Below are positions 8,464 to 15,376 of a stretch of 15,376 bases of DNA, piece after piece (position 1 is the first letter of the stretch; every line of letters begins with the position of its first letter). Location: positions 1 through 15,376 of the forward strand of contig NZ_JAUFQT010000010.1 of NCBI RefSeq assembly GCF_030409905.1, written 5' to 3'. This DNA is from Echinicola jeungdonensis. GTDB taxonomy: Bacteria; Bacteroidota; Bacteroidia; Cytophagales; Cyclobacteriaceae. A model generated the notes under the pieces. It saw nothing but the letters and a program-made list of their open reading frames with translations. It was not told the origin of the DNA and ran no database searches. Made by a program: the position numbers and the translations under genes.

Positions 8464-9136
8464 ATGAAAACATTACAGGCTTACTTATTTATTCCCCTCC
8501 TTCTTTTGGGGCTCATTCTAAATTTTAGCTGCAGCCATTTGAGGGGCCTGCAATCACCCAGGAAACCCCGGTGTATGCAAGCAAACAGGCAATGCAGATG
8601 TCGAAAGATAATATTGTCACCTACCTGTTTTCATTCAACTCTGCAGGCTTCAATTTCGATTTTGAATTTCAGAAACTGTACACACTGGCAGTTTTAGCTA
8701 TGATTCCGACAACCCGGTAAACTTCAACAATGGTCTGGGGTTCTATGTTTTCGATTTCGAATTCGTGCCCACCTTAAGTTTTGATCCCCAGAGGGATATA
8801 GGCTGGGTTCTGCAACCGATTTTCGACAATACCACAGTAGAGGTCCCGCATGGTCAGCTAAAAATCTCCAATGATCAATGGGAGCTTTTTGACTCCGAAG
8901 GAAACTTAGTTTTTCAGATATTTGCTAATCCTGATGACGATGGCGGATTTACAGGCCACATTTCAGAGATCGCCCTCGGGGGAGGCTTCGCGATTTTAAC
9001 CTACACCCAGGTGAATGACGGTAAGGTGACGATTTGCCATAGGCCTGGAATGCAAGGGCAAAAGACCATGAAAATTCCGATTGGTGCTTTGGATGCCCAC
9101 TTGCGTCACGGTGATTCGCTAGGTCAATGTCAATAA
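8464..9136 (+). CDS. Small exported protein, probable lipoprotein, with C-terminal ICHxPG...AHxxHGD motif
   Basis: The N-terminus MKTLQAYLFIPLLLLGLILN is a signal sequence ending in FSCS, where Cys24 fits a relaxed Bacteroidota lipobox. The rejoined protein has about 225 residues. A middle part (GFNFDFEFQKLY, YVFDFEFVPTLSFDPQRDIG) is rich in aromatic and acidic residues, followed by beta-rich sequence (WELFDSEGNLVFQIFANPDD). It ends VTICHRPGMQGQKTMKIPIG then ALDAHLRHGDSLGQC. This last block is a recurring short Cys/His motif in secreted Bacteroidota proteins, in which C and H residues are conserved, possibly for metal or disulfide bonding. Frame breaks are near 8535-8545 (G run) and near 8682. 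No function is known to me. The neighbouring repeats suggest it sits in a non-conserved island. Confidence 0.75.
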
Positions 9137-9319
9137 AAGTGCCTTTGAGCTACCGAATGTTGTCCCTTAACCTTAGGGGCTAACTTCTGTGGTAGTGGAC
9201 AAGAAGGCTTTGTGGTAAATTCTTGGGGGTGAAGTGTTGATATGTGGTAGTTTTGATATGGACTTTTTTGAAACCCTCAAGCCATGATAAGGCTTTGGGT
9301 AACTTCATTCTTAGCAAGA

Positions 9320-9548
9320 CCTAGCCCCGCAAAATATCCAGGCCAGGGGTGATTATCCCCTAGCTTAAAAATTCAACCCTACCTCCTGGCTTTACCAGCA
9401 AAAAGTCACTACTGCCCACCCTTTTTCGCTAAAGGCTCATCCTATCAATATTTGCACAATGAGCCATTTAAGGGGAACTTGCTCTCCCTCTCCGGGATTT
9501 CAGATTTTGCTTATTAAGGATTTTACATTACAAATGTCGAATGGCGGA
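9320..9548. repeat. Dispersed repeat family 1, copy B
   Basis: The core at 9388-9468 (GGCTTTACC ... CCCTTTTTCGCTAAAGGC ... CAATGAGCCATT) matches copies A and C. The tail TTACATTACAAATGTCGAAT.GCGG (to 9546) matches the end of copy A. Upstream, AGGGG and CCCCT around TGATTAT form a small hairpin in the place of the GC-rich hairpin of copy A. The stem pair GGCTTTAGC/GCTAAAGCC is partly lost in this copy. Confidence 0.7.
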
Positions 9549-9598
9549 GGGTATAGAGCCCATAGCTTTGACAAAGGTTAGCTTTATAGAATCTAGTT

Positions 9599-9790
9599 CA
9601 AAAGCCCTGATAGGGGCGATTACTATCATAACCCGGGGTTTAAATCCTGGTAATAAAGCTCCGCCACCTTTTGGCTTTAGCCGCATAATTCTTACTACTG
9701 CCCACTTCTTTCCGCTAAAGCCGCTTTCTGTCAATATTTGCATAATGAGCCATTTTAGGCAAACCTGCTCTCCATGATTTCAAATCCTTG
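9599..9790. repeat. Dispersed repeat family 1, copy C
   Basis: The upstream part, TTCAAAAGCCCTGATAGGGG then ACCCGGGGTTTAAATCC, parallels copy A. The core at 9673-9754 has the intact 9-bp stem GGCTTTAGC / GCTAAAGCC. The copy starts about 50 bases after copy B ends, in the same orientation, so B and C are a near-tandem pair. Confidence 0.75.
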
Positions 9791-9893
9791 TTTAAATAGC
9801 GCATTAGACTCAATTTTTATGGTCTCTTGTCGGAGACAGCGGGACAACGGTTGAAAATCTCTTTATAAAATGTTAATTTATTGCTTGATATAT

Positions 9894-9915
9894 CCGGAAG
9901 GAAAACACCTTCCGG
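9894..9915. promoter_or_regulatory. Perfect 8-bp stem-loop upstream of the decarboxylase-like gene
   Basis: CCGGAAGG (9894-9901) and CCTTCCGG (9908-9915) pair exactly around a 6-base loop, about 80 bp before the next start codon. There is no T run after it, so a terminator is less likely than a leader structure or operator. Confidence 0.4.
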
Positions 9916-9997
9916 TTCCTGCCTATTATCGTTCCTGACCTTTGTGTTAGGTTAATGTGATATCCTGTTTTAAACCCCCAAAATAACCCTGCCTTCC

Positions 9998-11262
9998 ATG
10001 AAACCATCCTTTCTGAACTTCAAAATACTGCTTTTTATCCTAATAATGGCTGCTTTTTCGGCCTTCAATCCGTCGAAATCTCAGGAAAAAAAGGATTATG
10101 GTGAAGCCACTAAGGCTTTGATAGAGATTGTGGAAAATAATCCAGAGGTAAAATCCATGCTGGTTTCCTCCCTGGAAATTGCCCAACAGATCAACCCCGA
10201 TAAAAAGACCAACCCTGCCCAAAGCCTGGAGGAATACTTTAAGTTTGTTTCGCATTGTGAAAGGAGTATGCCCTGGGATTTATTGCAGGAAACCAATTAC
10301 AACGGGCTTTTGAGTCAGACCAGCCAAAGCCTGATTTATTTTTACTTTTTGCTGGATCAGCCCTTGCCCGAACTGGAAGGGAAAGGAAATTACAAAAACA
10401 CCTTACAGTATGCCGAACCCATTGCCTCCTGGCTTATCACTTTTGACCAATCCTGGGCCCGGTTTTTAGAAACGGAGGCCTCCTGGAATGAGGAATACTA
10501 TCAAATGGCCCTGGAGGATCCTGCTTTTGGGTTGCATAAAGGTTGGTATGAAGATCCCTCCAACTGGAAAACCTTTAATCAGTTTTTTGCCCGCCATCTT
10601 AAGTCCCCGGACCAAAGGCCCATTGCCTCTCCTGATGATCCTTCAGTGGTGGCTGCTTTTGCGGATTCCCGCCCACAGGGAGTATGGGACATTGATGGAA
10701 ATTCAGAAATTATTTCAAAAGAGGGCGTTCCGGTAAAATCAGCAAGGGTCCAATCCATCCCGAGCTTTAGGAAAAGAAAGTGCCTATAAAAATGCCTTTG
10801 CTAAGGGGACCTTTACCCATTCTTTTTTGGGAATCAGTGATTATCACCGCTTTCACTTTCCCATGAGTGGAACTATTAAAGAAATCCGGGTGATCCCTGG
10901 GGTGAATCCTTCGGGGGGTGAAATTTGGTGGGATGCCCAAAATAAGCGATATGGTTTTGATCCCTCCTCCATCGGCTGCAGGTGGTGGAAACCAGGGGCT
11001 GTGTAATATTGGATACCAGTAAATATGGCCTGGTGGCCTTGCTGCCCATAGGCATGGCCGTAGTCAATTCGGTTAACCTTGAAAAGCAGCTAAAGCCCGG
11101 GGATAAGGTGAAAAAAGGAGATATGCTGGGCCATTTTGCCTTTGGCGGCTCCGACTTTATTATGTTTTTCAGGATAAGGTAAATTTCACCCTCACCGCTC
11201 CCAGGGAAGGGGATGGCTTTAAGCATATGTTGATGGGCGAGGAGTTGGGAAGGGTGAAATAG
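9998..11262 (+). CDS. Exported phosphatidylserine decarboxylase-like enzyme (PSDC N-terminal domain + PS_Dcarbxylase), GGS autoprocessing site
   Basis: Pyruvoyl-dependent decarboxylases of this family cleave themselves at a Gly-Ser bond to make their cofactor. Rejoined, the protein has about 422 residues. Residues 1-29 look like a signal peptide (hydrophobic FKILLFILIMAAFSAF). An alpha-helical N-terminal region resembles the PSDC domain found in PsiD-type decarboxylases (EEYFKFVSHCERSMPWDLL). The catalytic domain starts at WKTFNQFFARHLKSPDQRPI. Further landmarks are the Asp-containing AAFADSRPQG, LLGKESAY, FLGISDYHRFHFPMSGTIKE with the conserved His, LKPGDKVKKGDMLGHFAFGG, and the processing motif FGGSDFIMFF (11141-11170), where Ser would become pyruvoyl. 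Frame breaks are near 10755-10765, 10979 and 11172, all run-length losses. The substrate may be a lipid headgroup or an aromatic amino acid; the sequence does not decide. The export signal is unusual for this family. Confidence 0.88.
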
Positions 11263-11355
11263 ATATGAGATGGGAGATTTGAGACATTAGATGTATCAAG
11301 TAGTTGATTTTGGTAGCAAGATAACGATTTAAGGTCACTGAAATATGTTCTAAGA

Positions 11356-11418
11356 CGTCATTGCGAATGAAGCCTTAGCGGAATGAAGCAATCTCACCTT
11401 GAGTAGTGGAGACCGCAA
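11356..11418. repeat. Degenerate half-copy of the REP-like element
   Basis: CGTCATTGCGAATGAAG ... GAAGCAATCTCACCT repeats the outer and inner left arms of the element at 4188-4272. The matching right arms are decayed (only GACCGCAA near 11411-11418 recalls them). Confidence 0.6.
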
Positions 11419-11479
11419 CACTAAGTTTTCAATCCGATTTTTGCAAAAAAATAAATGATCAGCTTACCTGATCTGGTAT

Positions 11480-11632
11480 TTTTCACTTTTTGGGAAAAAT
11501 AGGTTATAGCGGTATTCTTTTAAAAGGTTTGCCCGGGTAGTGGAAGTTTTTTGATGGTTGGGAGGAAATGAATTTTTATTCAGATTCAGGCTATTCGTAG
11601 AAAAAAACAAAAACGGGGACAATTCATTACTA
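11480..11632. repeat. Dispersed repeat family 2, copy 2
   Basis: It matches 6703-6854 by eye, in the same orientation and with the same order of shared blocks (TTTCACTTTTTGGGAAAAA, GGTATTCTTT, GGAGGAAATGAATT, GGGGACAATTCATT). It carries in-frame stops in the readings I checked, so it is likely not coding. Confidence 0.5.
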
Positions 11633-11725
11633 ATGCTAAATTACAAAGTGGTAATCCTTTTGAAGTGAAAAAAATAAGGACGTCAAATTTCCTTTATTGA
11701 TAATTAAACCTGGAAAACTGCCCAT

Positions 11726-11746
11726 ACCCAACGCATATGGTTGGGT
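11726..11746. other. Candidate tyrosine-recombinase core site (ACCCAAC - 7 bp - GTTGGGT)
   Basis: Two perfectly inverted 7-bp arms, ACCCAAC and GTTGGGT, flank a 7-bp spacer containing CATATG. Short inverted arms around a 6-8-bp spacer are the usual form of a core site for tyrosine recombinases, and such a gene starts 140 bp downstream. The arms also fit the integron R''/R' consensus (RYYYAAC / GTTRRRY), although the site is far too short to be an attC. The same GTTGGG motif occurs at 14173 and, inverted, at 14731. Confidence 0.4.
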
Positions 11747-11885
11747 AAGACCTGAAAAACAAGATATAAGTAAGTTGAACAAAACCTCCTACGTCGTAGC
11801 TATTTGATTTTGAACAGTTAACCAATTTATTTTCAGTGATTTACCCTAAATTCACTCCATGTTTTACCATTAAATAAATAACATC

Positions 11886-12720
11886 ATGGAAAAAAAAGTC
11901 TTCGTCAACGGATGTATGAGGAAATGTTGGTCAGGAACTATTCCCCCAGGACCATCAGTACCTACATCAGCCTTGTATCGGCAGTTTCCAAACATTTTGG
12001 AAAGATCCCCGAACAGATCAGTATTGGTAAGTTAAAGGAATACCTTTTCCATAAGGTCGAAGTCAACAAAATGTCCCCTTCAGGGGTGAATCAGACCATC
12101 AGTGCGTTCAAAATACTTTTCAAGATGTCCTGGGCAGGAGCTGGGATCCGGTAAGAATCAAGCGGCCCAGACGGCCCCAACTCCTCCCTTCTGTTTTTTC
12201 GAAAGAGGAGATATCCCTTATACTGAACTCCATAAGGAACAGAAAGCATTATTGCCTGCTGGCCCTCACCTACGCCTCCGGTCTAGGCTGAACGAGGTGA
12301 TCAGCCTGAAGCCCTGTGATATCGACAGTGACAGGATGCAGCTGAAAGTAAGGGGAGGAAAGGGATATAAGGACAGGTATACCCTGCTGCCAAAAGGGCT
12401 GTTGGAAAGGCTCCGGGAATACTACAGGTACTACCGGCCCAAAACCTATCTTTTCGAAGGCCGGACACCTGGCAAACCCTACAGTGAAAAGAGTGCACAG
12501 TGCGTTTTAAAAAAAGCCATGGAATGCGCAGGGGTAACAAAGCATGCTTCTTTCCATACCCTTCGCCACTCCTTTGCCACGCACCTTCTTGAGCAGGGAA
12601 CCAATGTCAGGTTAATCCAGGAGCTGTTGGGCCACAAATCCCTCAGGACCACTACGGTTTTACCTGCATGTGACCAACTTGAATCCGGCACAGATCAAAA
12701 GTCCCCTGGACGAGCTGTGA
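11886..12720 (+). CDS. Tyrosine-type site-specific recombinase (phage integrase family)
   Basis: This enzyme cuts and rejoins DNA at inverted-arm core sites through a covalent phosphotyrosine. Rejoined, it has about 280 residues, starting with ATG at 11886 (M-E-K, then SLRQRMYEEMLVRNYSPRTI). The N-terminal SAM-like core-binding domain reads ISTYISLVSAVSKHFGK to GVNQTISAFKILF. The catalytic domain shows the Arg in YASGLRLNEVISL, the Lys in VRGGKGYKDR, the HxxR box HTLRHSFATHLLEQG, GHKSLRTTT, and the nucleophile Tyr in VYLHV. Frame breaks are near 11890-11898 (one A lost from a nine-A run), 12125, 12285 and 12657 (one extra T). All the catalytic residues are present, so the protein is probably functional if these are read errors. 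It resembles XerD-like recombinases found with IS91 transposases, not integron IntI: I see no IntI-specific insert, though I could not align it. Confidence 0.88.
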
Positions 12721-13893
12721 TGGATATCCTTAACAAGAGGAACAGCGGGGTAGAACTTTCCGATATCCTTCTGGGGCAGAAAGAATCCTTTCTTTCAGGA
12801 AACAGCCCGTGTACCGCCCAGTACAAGGCCTATCTGGACATCATTTCCTGCAGGACATCTGAAATGGGTTCCCATACCCTGGCATGTGACAGCTGTGGCC
12901 ATACCAAAACGAGCTATAACAGCTGCCGGAACCGCCATTGTCCCAAGTGCCAGTATATCAAACAGCAGGTATGGGTAGAAAAGCTCAGGAGCAGGTTGCT
13001 GCCGTGAGGTACTTTCACGTAGTGTTCACCGTCCCGGACTTTCTCAGGCCGCTTTTTTTATACCAACCAGCGGTATGGTTACAAGCTCCTGTTTGAAGCC
13101 TCTTCGGCCGCAGTGAAAAAGGCTGCCCTGAACCCCGCTTTTCTGGGGGTTGAAAGCGGCTGTATGGCGGTGCTGCATACATGGGGACAGTCCCTGTCCT
13201 ACCATCCACATATCCACATGCTTGTTCCTGCCGGGGGACTGGACAGCGATGGGCAGGAGTGGATCGTCGCCCATAAAAAGTTCTTTGTTCCGGTGAAGGC
13301 ACTGTCAGCTATTTACAGGGGCGTATTTATGGAAAAACTTATCAGGGCGTTGGAAGGAAACCTTCTCAGGATACCGGAAAAGCAGGCAAAACTGTTTTGC
13401 CGACCCAAGGCTTCTCAGGCGGGAAGCCTATGCAAAGTTTTGGCATGTCTACATCAAAAAGACCTTCAGGGGGGCAAACCAGGTGGTCAGCTATCTGGGA
13501 AGGTATACCCACCGCGTGGCCATCAGCAACAGCAGGATCCAATGGACTGATGGGAAAGCGGTCAGTTTCAGGTGGAAGGACTACAGGGACAACAGGAACA
13601 GGACCATGAGCCTCAGCTGCCACGAGTTTGTAAGGAGGTTTATGCAGCACATCCTCCCTTCTGGATTTTACAAGATCAGGTACTACGGGATCATGGCCTC
13701 GGCAAACAGCAGGACCAAAATGGAAACCTGCTTCAGCTTGCTGAAAAAGACAGGGTACATCTCCTTCTACCAGGGACTGACCACTTACGAGATACTGGAA
13801 GAGGTACTGGGCCCGGACTTCTTCCTTTGCCCCTGCTGTAAACGGGGAAAAATGGTGTTCGGGATTGCTTCACCAAAAGAAAAAGGCCCCTGA
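12720..13893 (+). CDS. IS91 family transposase (zinc-binding domain + HUH Y2_Tnp)
   Basis: This is a rolling-circle transposase that nicks single-stranded DNA through a tyrosine. Rejoined, it has about 390 residues. The N-terminal zinc-binding domain has the cysteines in LACDSCGHTKTSYNSCRNRH and CPKCQ. The Y2_Tnp core shows VRYFHVVFTVPDFLRPLFY, the HUH metal site YHPHIHMLVPAGG (13201-13239), and the catalytic tyrosines in VVSYLGRYTHRVAISN (from about 13483). The C-terminal part has a second Cys cluster, FFLCPCCKRGKMVF. Frame breaks are near 12980 (one G lost), 13050 (T run) and 13400-13480. Its start overlaps the recombinase stop by one base, suggesting translational coupling. About 200 bases of non-coding DNA follow before the attC-like hairpin. 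Confidence 0.9.
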
Positions 13894-14091
13894 AACTTTA
13901 TAAACGGGACGTTCATTGACATCATGAAGAACAGATTGGAGGGAAAGGGTTTCCAGGGAAAAATATGCCTTTTTCCAGCAAAACCATCAATCAAACTAGA
14001 AGCTTTAAACAGCGAAACCAAAGAACCTCCTGAAAACTCCCGCAAGAAAAGATCCATGAAAGACAAATGCCCATAGCAGTTCACCGGCTCC

Positions 14092-14179
14092 GTCCAACTA
14101 TGTTTAAACGCAATCTTGATAGTCTTAAGAAATAGTTTATTTTTTGCCTAGATTGCGTTTAAAACACTTTACGTTGGGG
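14092..14179. repeat. attC-like hairpin site
   Basis: GTCCAAC (14092-14098) fits the integron R'' consensus RYYYAAC. GTTGGGG (14173-14179) fits R' GTTRRRY except for its last base, and CCAAC pairs with GTTGG. Between them TTTAAACGCAATCT (14103-14116) and AGATTGCGTTTAAA (14150-14163) form a perfect 14-bp stem around a 33-base loop. At 88 bp it lies within the usual attC size range. The spacers on the two sides differ (4 and 9 bases), and a perfect long stem without an extrahelical base is atypical. It could instead be the terminal hairpin of the IS91-like element. Confidence 0.4.
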
Positions 14180-14211
14180 TTAATATTAAAAACCACTTAA
14201 AATATGAAGTT

Positions 14212-14720
14212 ATGGAAATTGAAACTGAAATTATTGTTGTCATTATTGCCTCAATAGCATCCCTAATTGTGGGCTTAATAAATATTTTTTTTAACGCAAG
14301 AATTTCAGCCAAACAAAATGAAATTGAGTTAAAAAAAGCAAGAATCGAACTTCTTGAAACAAGGAGACAAAAAGTTGAAGTTGTTAAATCTGAAATCTCT
14401 AACAGAATAATTGACTTAAGTGATGTAAGAGATTTTGAATTCGAAAAGCATTTTCCAAGAATGGTAGATTTTTTTCAGAAAAATTCCAGCAATGTATTTT
14501 CAATTGGTCATTTAATAGATTCAAATTTATCAAAGAATTAAAGGCATTAAACAAACGTATTAATGAATACATAGCGAAATCTAAACAACGGATTCAATTT
14601 GATAATAACGAAGCAAAAAAAGATATTGAGAAAATGTCTAAATTGGGAAATCGAATAAATGAAAAATTAGATGAAAGTCTTCAAAATATAGAAAATGAGA
14701 TAATTAAATTGCTGAAATAA
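14212..14720 (+). CDS. Hypothetical membrane-anchored coiled-coil protein, cassette-like gene
   Basis: Rejoined, the protein has about 170 residues. Residues 6-28 (EIIVVIIASIASLIVGLINI and on) form one membrane segment. It is followed by a charged helical stretch (QNEIELKKARIELLETRRQK) and a long Lys/Glu-rich region (LKALNKRINEYIAKSKQRIQ, KLGNRINEKLDESLQNIE) that should form coiled coil, ending IIKLLK at 14720. A single frame break near 14526 (one A lost between IDS and FIKEL) splits it. ATG 14212 was chosen because the nearby ATG 14204 is out of frame. The gene is much richer in A and T than the transposase gene before it. It sits between GTTGGGGTTA (14173-14182) and its exact inverse TAACCCCAAC (14727-14736), with almost no spare DNA, like an integron cassette. 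I recognise no family; a role at the inner membrane is inferred only. Confidence 0.7.
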
Positions 14721-14726
14721 GATTAC

Positions 14727-14861
14727 TAACCCCAACATTGCATATAGCTTATTGCTGGTTCAATCTTAAAATCGAGTTTTTCATCTCTTAATCAAGTTCA
14801 TCTTGTGAGGAAGAGAAGGAGCTTCGAAAATCGCCACACGCCCATATGCAAGACCGTAAAA
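14727..14861. repeat. Second, weaker attC-like segment after the cassette-like gene
   Basis: TAACCCCAAC (14727-14736) is the exact inverse of the sequence before the gene. It is followed by TTGCATAT (14738-14745), which pairs with ATATGCAA (14844-14851) across 98 bases. A matching GTTRRRY end is not clear: CGTAAAAG at 14855-14862 is at best degenerate. I see no gene between 14721 and 15052. Confidence 0.3.
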
Positions 14862-15052
14862 GAAGGTTAAGAATTGTTATCCTGATTTGGTGGATTGTTG
14901 TCAATTCAGGTTAATAAAAAAAGTGTTTACTGGACTTCTGGCAATTGTCTAAAATTTGTACCTTATTTTTAAATTTATTGACCTCAATCTAAGAGTAAGG
15001 AAAAGGTAATATAAGCAGTATTTTTTAAGGAACTTTTAAACCCAATCGACCC

Positions 15053-15376
15053 ATGAAAAAAATTGTTATCTGTGCCGATGGCACCTGGAACCGGCCGGAG
15101 CGAAATATAAAGGAAGACTTTCCCACCAATGTGCTGCAGTTTGCCGGGGCATGGCCTCGACCGACCAAAATGGCACCAAACAATTGTCTTTTATGACTGG
15201 GGCATTGGCTCCTATCATGATAAGTTTGCCGGTGGTGCCCTTGGCCAGGGCCTGGAAAAGAATGTCAAGGATGGTGTACCGCTTTTGATCCATAACTATG
15301 AGCCTGGGGATGAAATTTACCTTTTTGGCTTTAGCCGGGGGGCCTATACCATCCGAGCCTTTGCGGCCTTATCAAT
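15053..15376 (+). CDS. DUF2235 domain protein (alpha/beta hydrolase-like), N-terminal part
   Basis: About 108 residues are visible before the window ends. MKKIVICADGTWNRPE is the typical opening of DUF2235 proteins, followed by FPTNVLQFARGMASTDQNGT, YDWGIGSYHDKFAGGALGQG, and IYLFGFSRGAYTIRAFAALS. The GFSRG segment is the Gly-x-Ser-x-Gly nucleophile elbow of an alpha/beta hydrolase. Family members include Tle1-type phospholipase effectors of type VI secretion systems, but most bacterial members are uncharacterised and no secretion genes are visible here. Frame breaks are near 15148 (one C lost) and 15182 (one A lost). The start codon is preceded at about 20 bases by AAGGAA. Confidence 0.88.

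Larger units (their letters stand above)
9137..9997. other. Non-coding stretch holding two copies of repeat family 1
   Basis: I see no gene here. Short frames on both strands across 9528-9777 lie entirely inside the repeats and show no protein-like constraint. The last 80 bases hold a strong stem-loop (9894-9915) before the decarboxylase-like gene. Confidence 0.6.
11263..11885. other. Non-coding stretch with REP half-copy, repeat family 2 and a core-site-like palindrome
   Basis: No gene is visible. It contains the REP-like half-copy (11356-11418), repeat family 2 copy 2 (11480-11632) and the palindrome at 11726-11746. It leads into the recombinase start. Confidence 0.6.
11886..13893 (+). mobile_element. 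IS91-like element: tyrosine recombinase plus HUH transposase
   Basis: Two genes on the same strand overlap by one base (TGA at 12718-12720, ATG at 12720-12722): a phage-integrase-type recombinase and an IS91 (Y2_Tnp) transposase. Some IS91-family elements are known to carry such an upstream recombinase gene. The ends were not resolved: IS91 elements lack terminal inverted repeats, and the usual oriIS/terIS sequences are not obvious to me. The flanking GTTGGG-type sites at 11726-11746 and 14092-14179 are candidates for boundaries. Confidence 0.75.

Noticed and set aside
9528..9777. Open frames of 71-78 codons on both strands
   Set aside because: They coincide with the repeat copies B and C and read as low-information sequence in both directions.
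11886..12720. Integron integrase (IntI) reading of the recombinase
   Set aside because: It lies next to and overlaps an IS91 transposase, as known for recombinases of that element type, and I see no IntI-specific additional segment. An alignment would be needed to settle it.
14926..14958. Possible Bacteroidota promoter (TTT ... TAAAATTTG) before the DUF2235 gene
   Set aside because: The -7-like box has an extra base relative to TAnnTTTG and the -33 box is poor. In such AT-rich DNA this is not better than chance.
1..15376. CRISPR arrays, tRNA and rRNA genes
   Set aside because: I saw no regularly spaced direct repeats with unique spacers and no tRNA- or rRNA-like conserved blocks when reading the window.

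Overview
The window looks like a chromosomal segment of a Bacteroidota bacterium, most likely Cytophagales-like. The evidence is a CHU_C-type (type IX secretion, type B) sorting domain on a large surface protein, a moderate-to-low GC content, an IS91-type element carrying its own tyrosine recombinase, and short secreted proteins of a kind common in this phylum. The genus cannot be fixed from the sequence alone.

Layout. 1-452 (-) is the 5' part of a yaaA-type gene. 456-~1552 (-) is the C-terminal part of a type IX-secreted surface protein. ~1553-4184 (+) is an AcrB-type RND exporter without its N-terminus. These last two genes meet head to head at about 1553 and both lack their 5' ends. 4185-5061 holds a REP-like palindrome, a short unidentified coding remnant and another nested palindrome. 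5062-6381 is an IS3-family element with recognisable ends and a frameshift heptamer. 6382-7097 is non-coding and repeat-rich. 7098-7904 (+) is a class I SAM methyltransferase. 7905-8463 is AT-rich with three inverted repeats. 8464-9136 (+) is a small exported, probably lipid-anchored protein. 9137-9997 holds two more copies of the 6.4-kb repeat. 9998-11262 (+) is an exported phosphatidylserine-decarboxylase-like enzyme with a GGS pyruvoyl-forming site. 11263-11885 holds repeats and a palindrome resembling a recombinase core site. 11886-13893 (+) is a tyrosine recombinase whose stop codon overlaps the start of an IS91-like HUH transposase. 14092-14179 is an attC-like hairpin, followed by a small AT-rich membrane/coiled-coil gene (14212-14720) bracketed by a perfect inverted GTTGGGGTTA / TAACCCCAAC pair. 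15053-15376 (+) is the start of a DUF2235 protein.

Almost every gene is broken by one or more single-base shifts. When the frames are rejoined, nearly all the breaks are explained by one base missing from (occasionally added to) a run of 2-9 identical bases, and the rejoined proteins keep their catalytic motifs. I therefore read most of the breaks as sequencing or assembly indels rather than gene decay, and give each gene as one rejoined locus. The missing 5' ends of the surface protein and the exporter cannot be explained that way.

The genes do not form one pathway. The window is accessory, mobile-element-rich DNA with isolated cargo genes. The most interesting part is 11.7-14.9 kb: recombinase, HUH transposase, GTTGGG-type sites, and a cassette-like gene.
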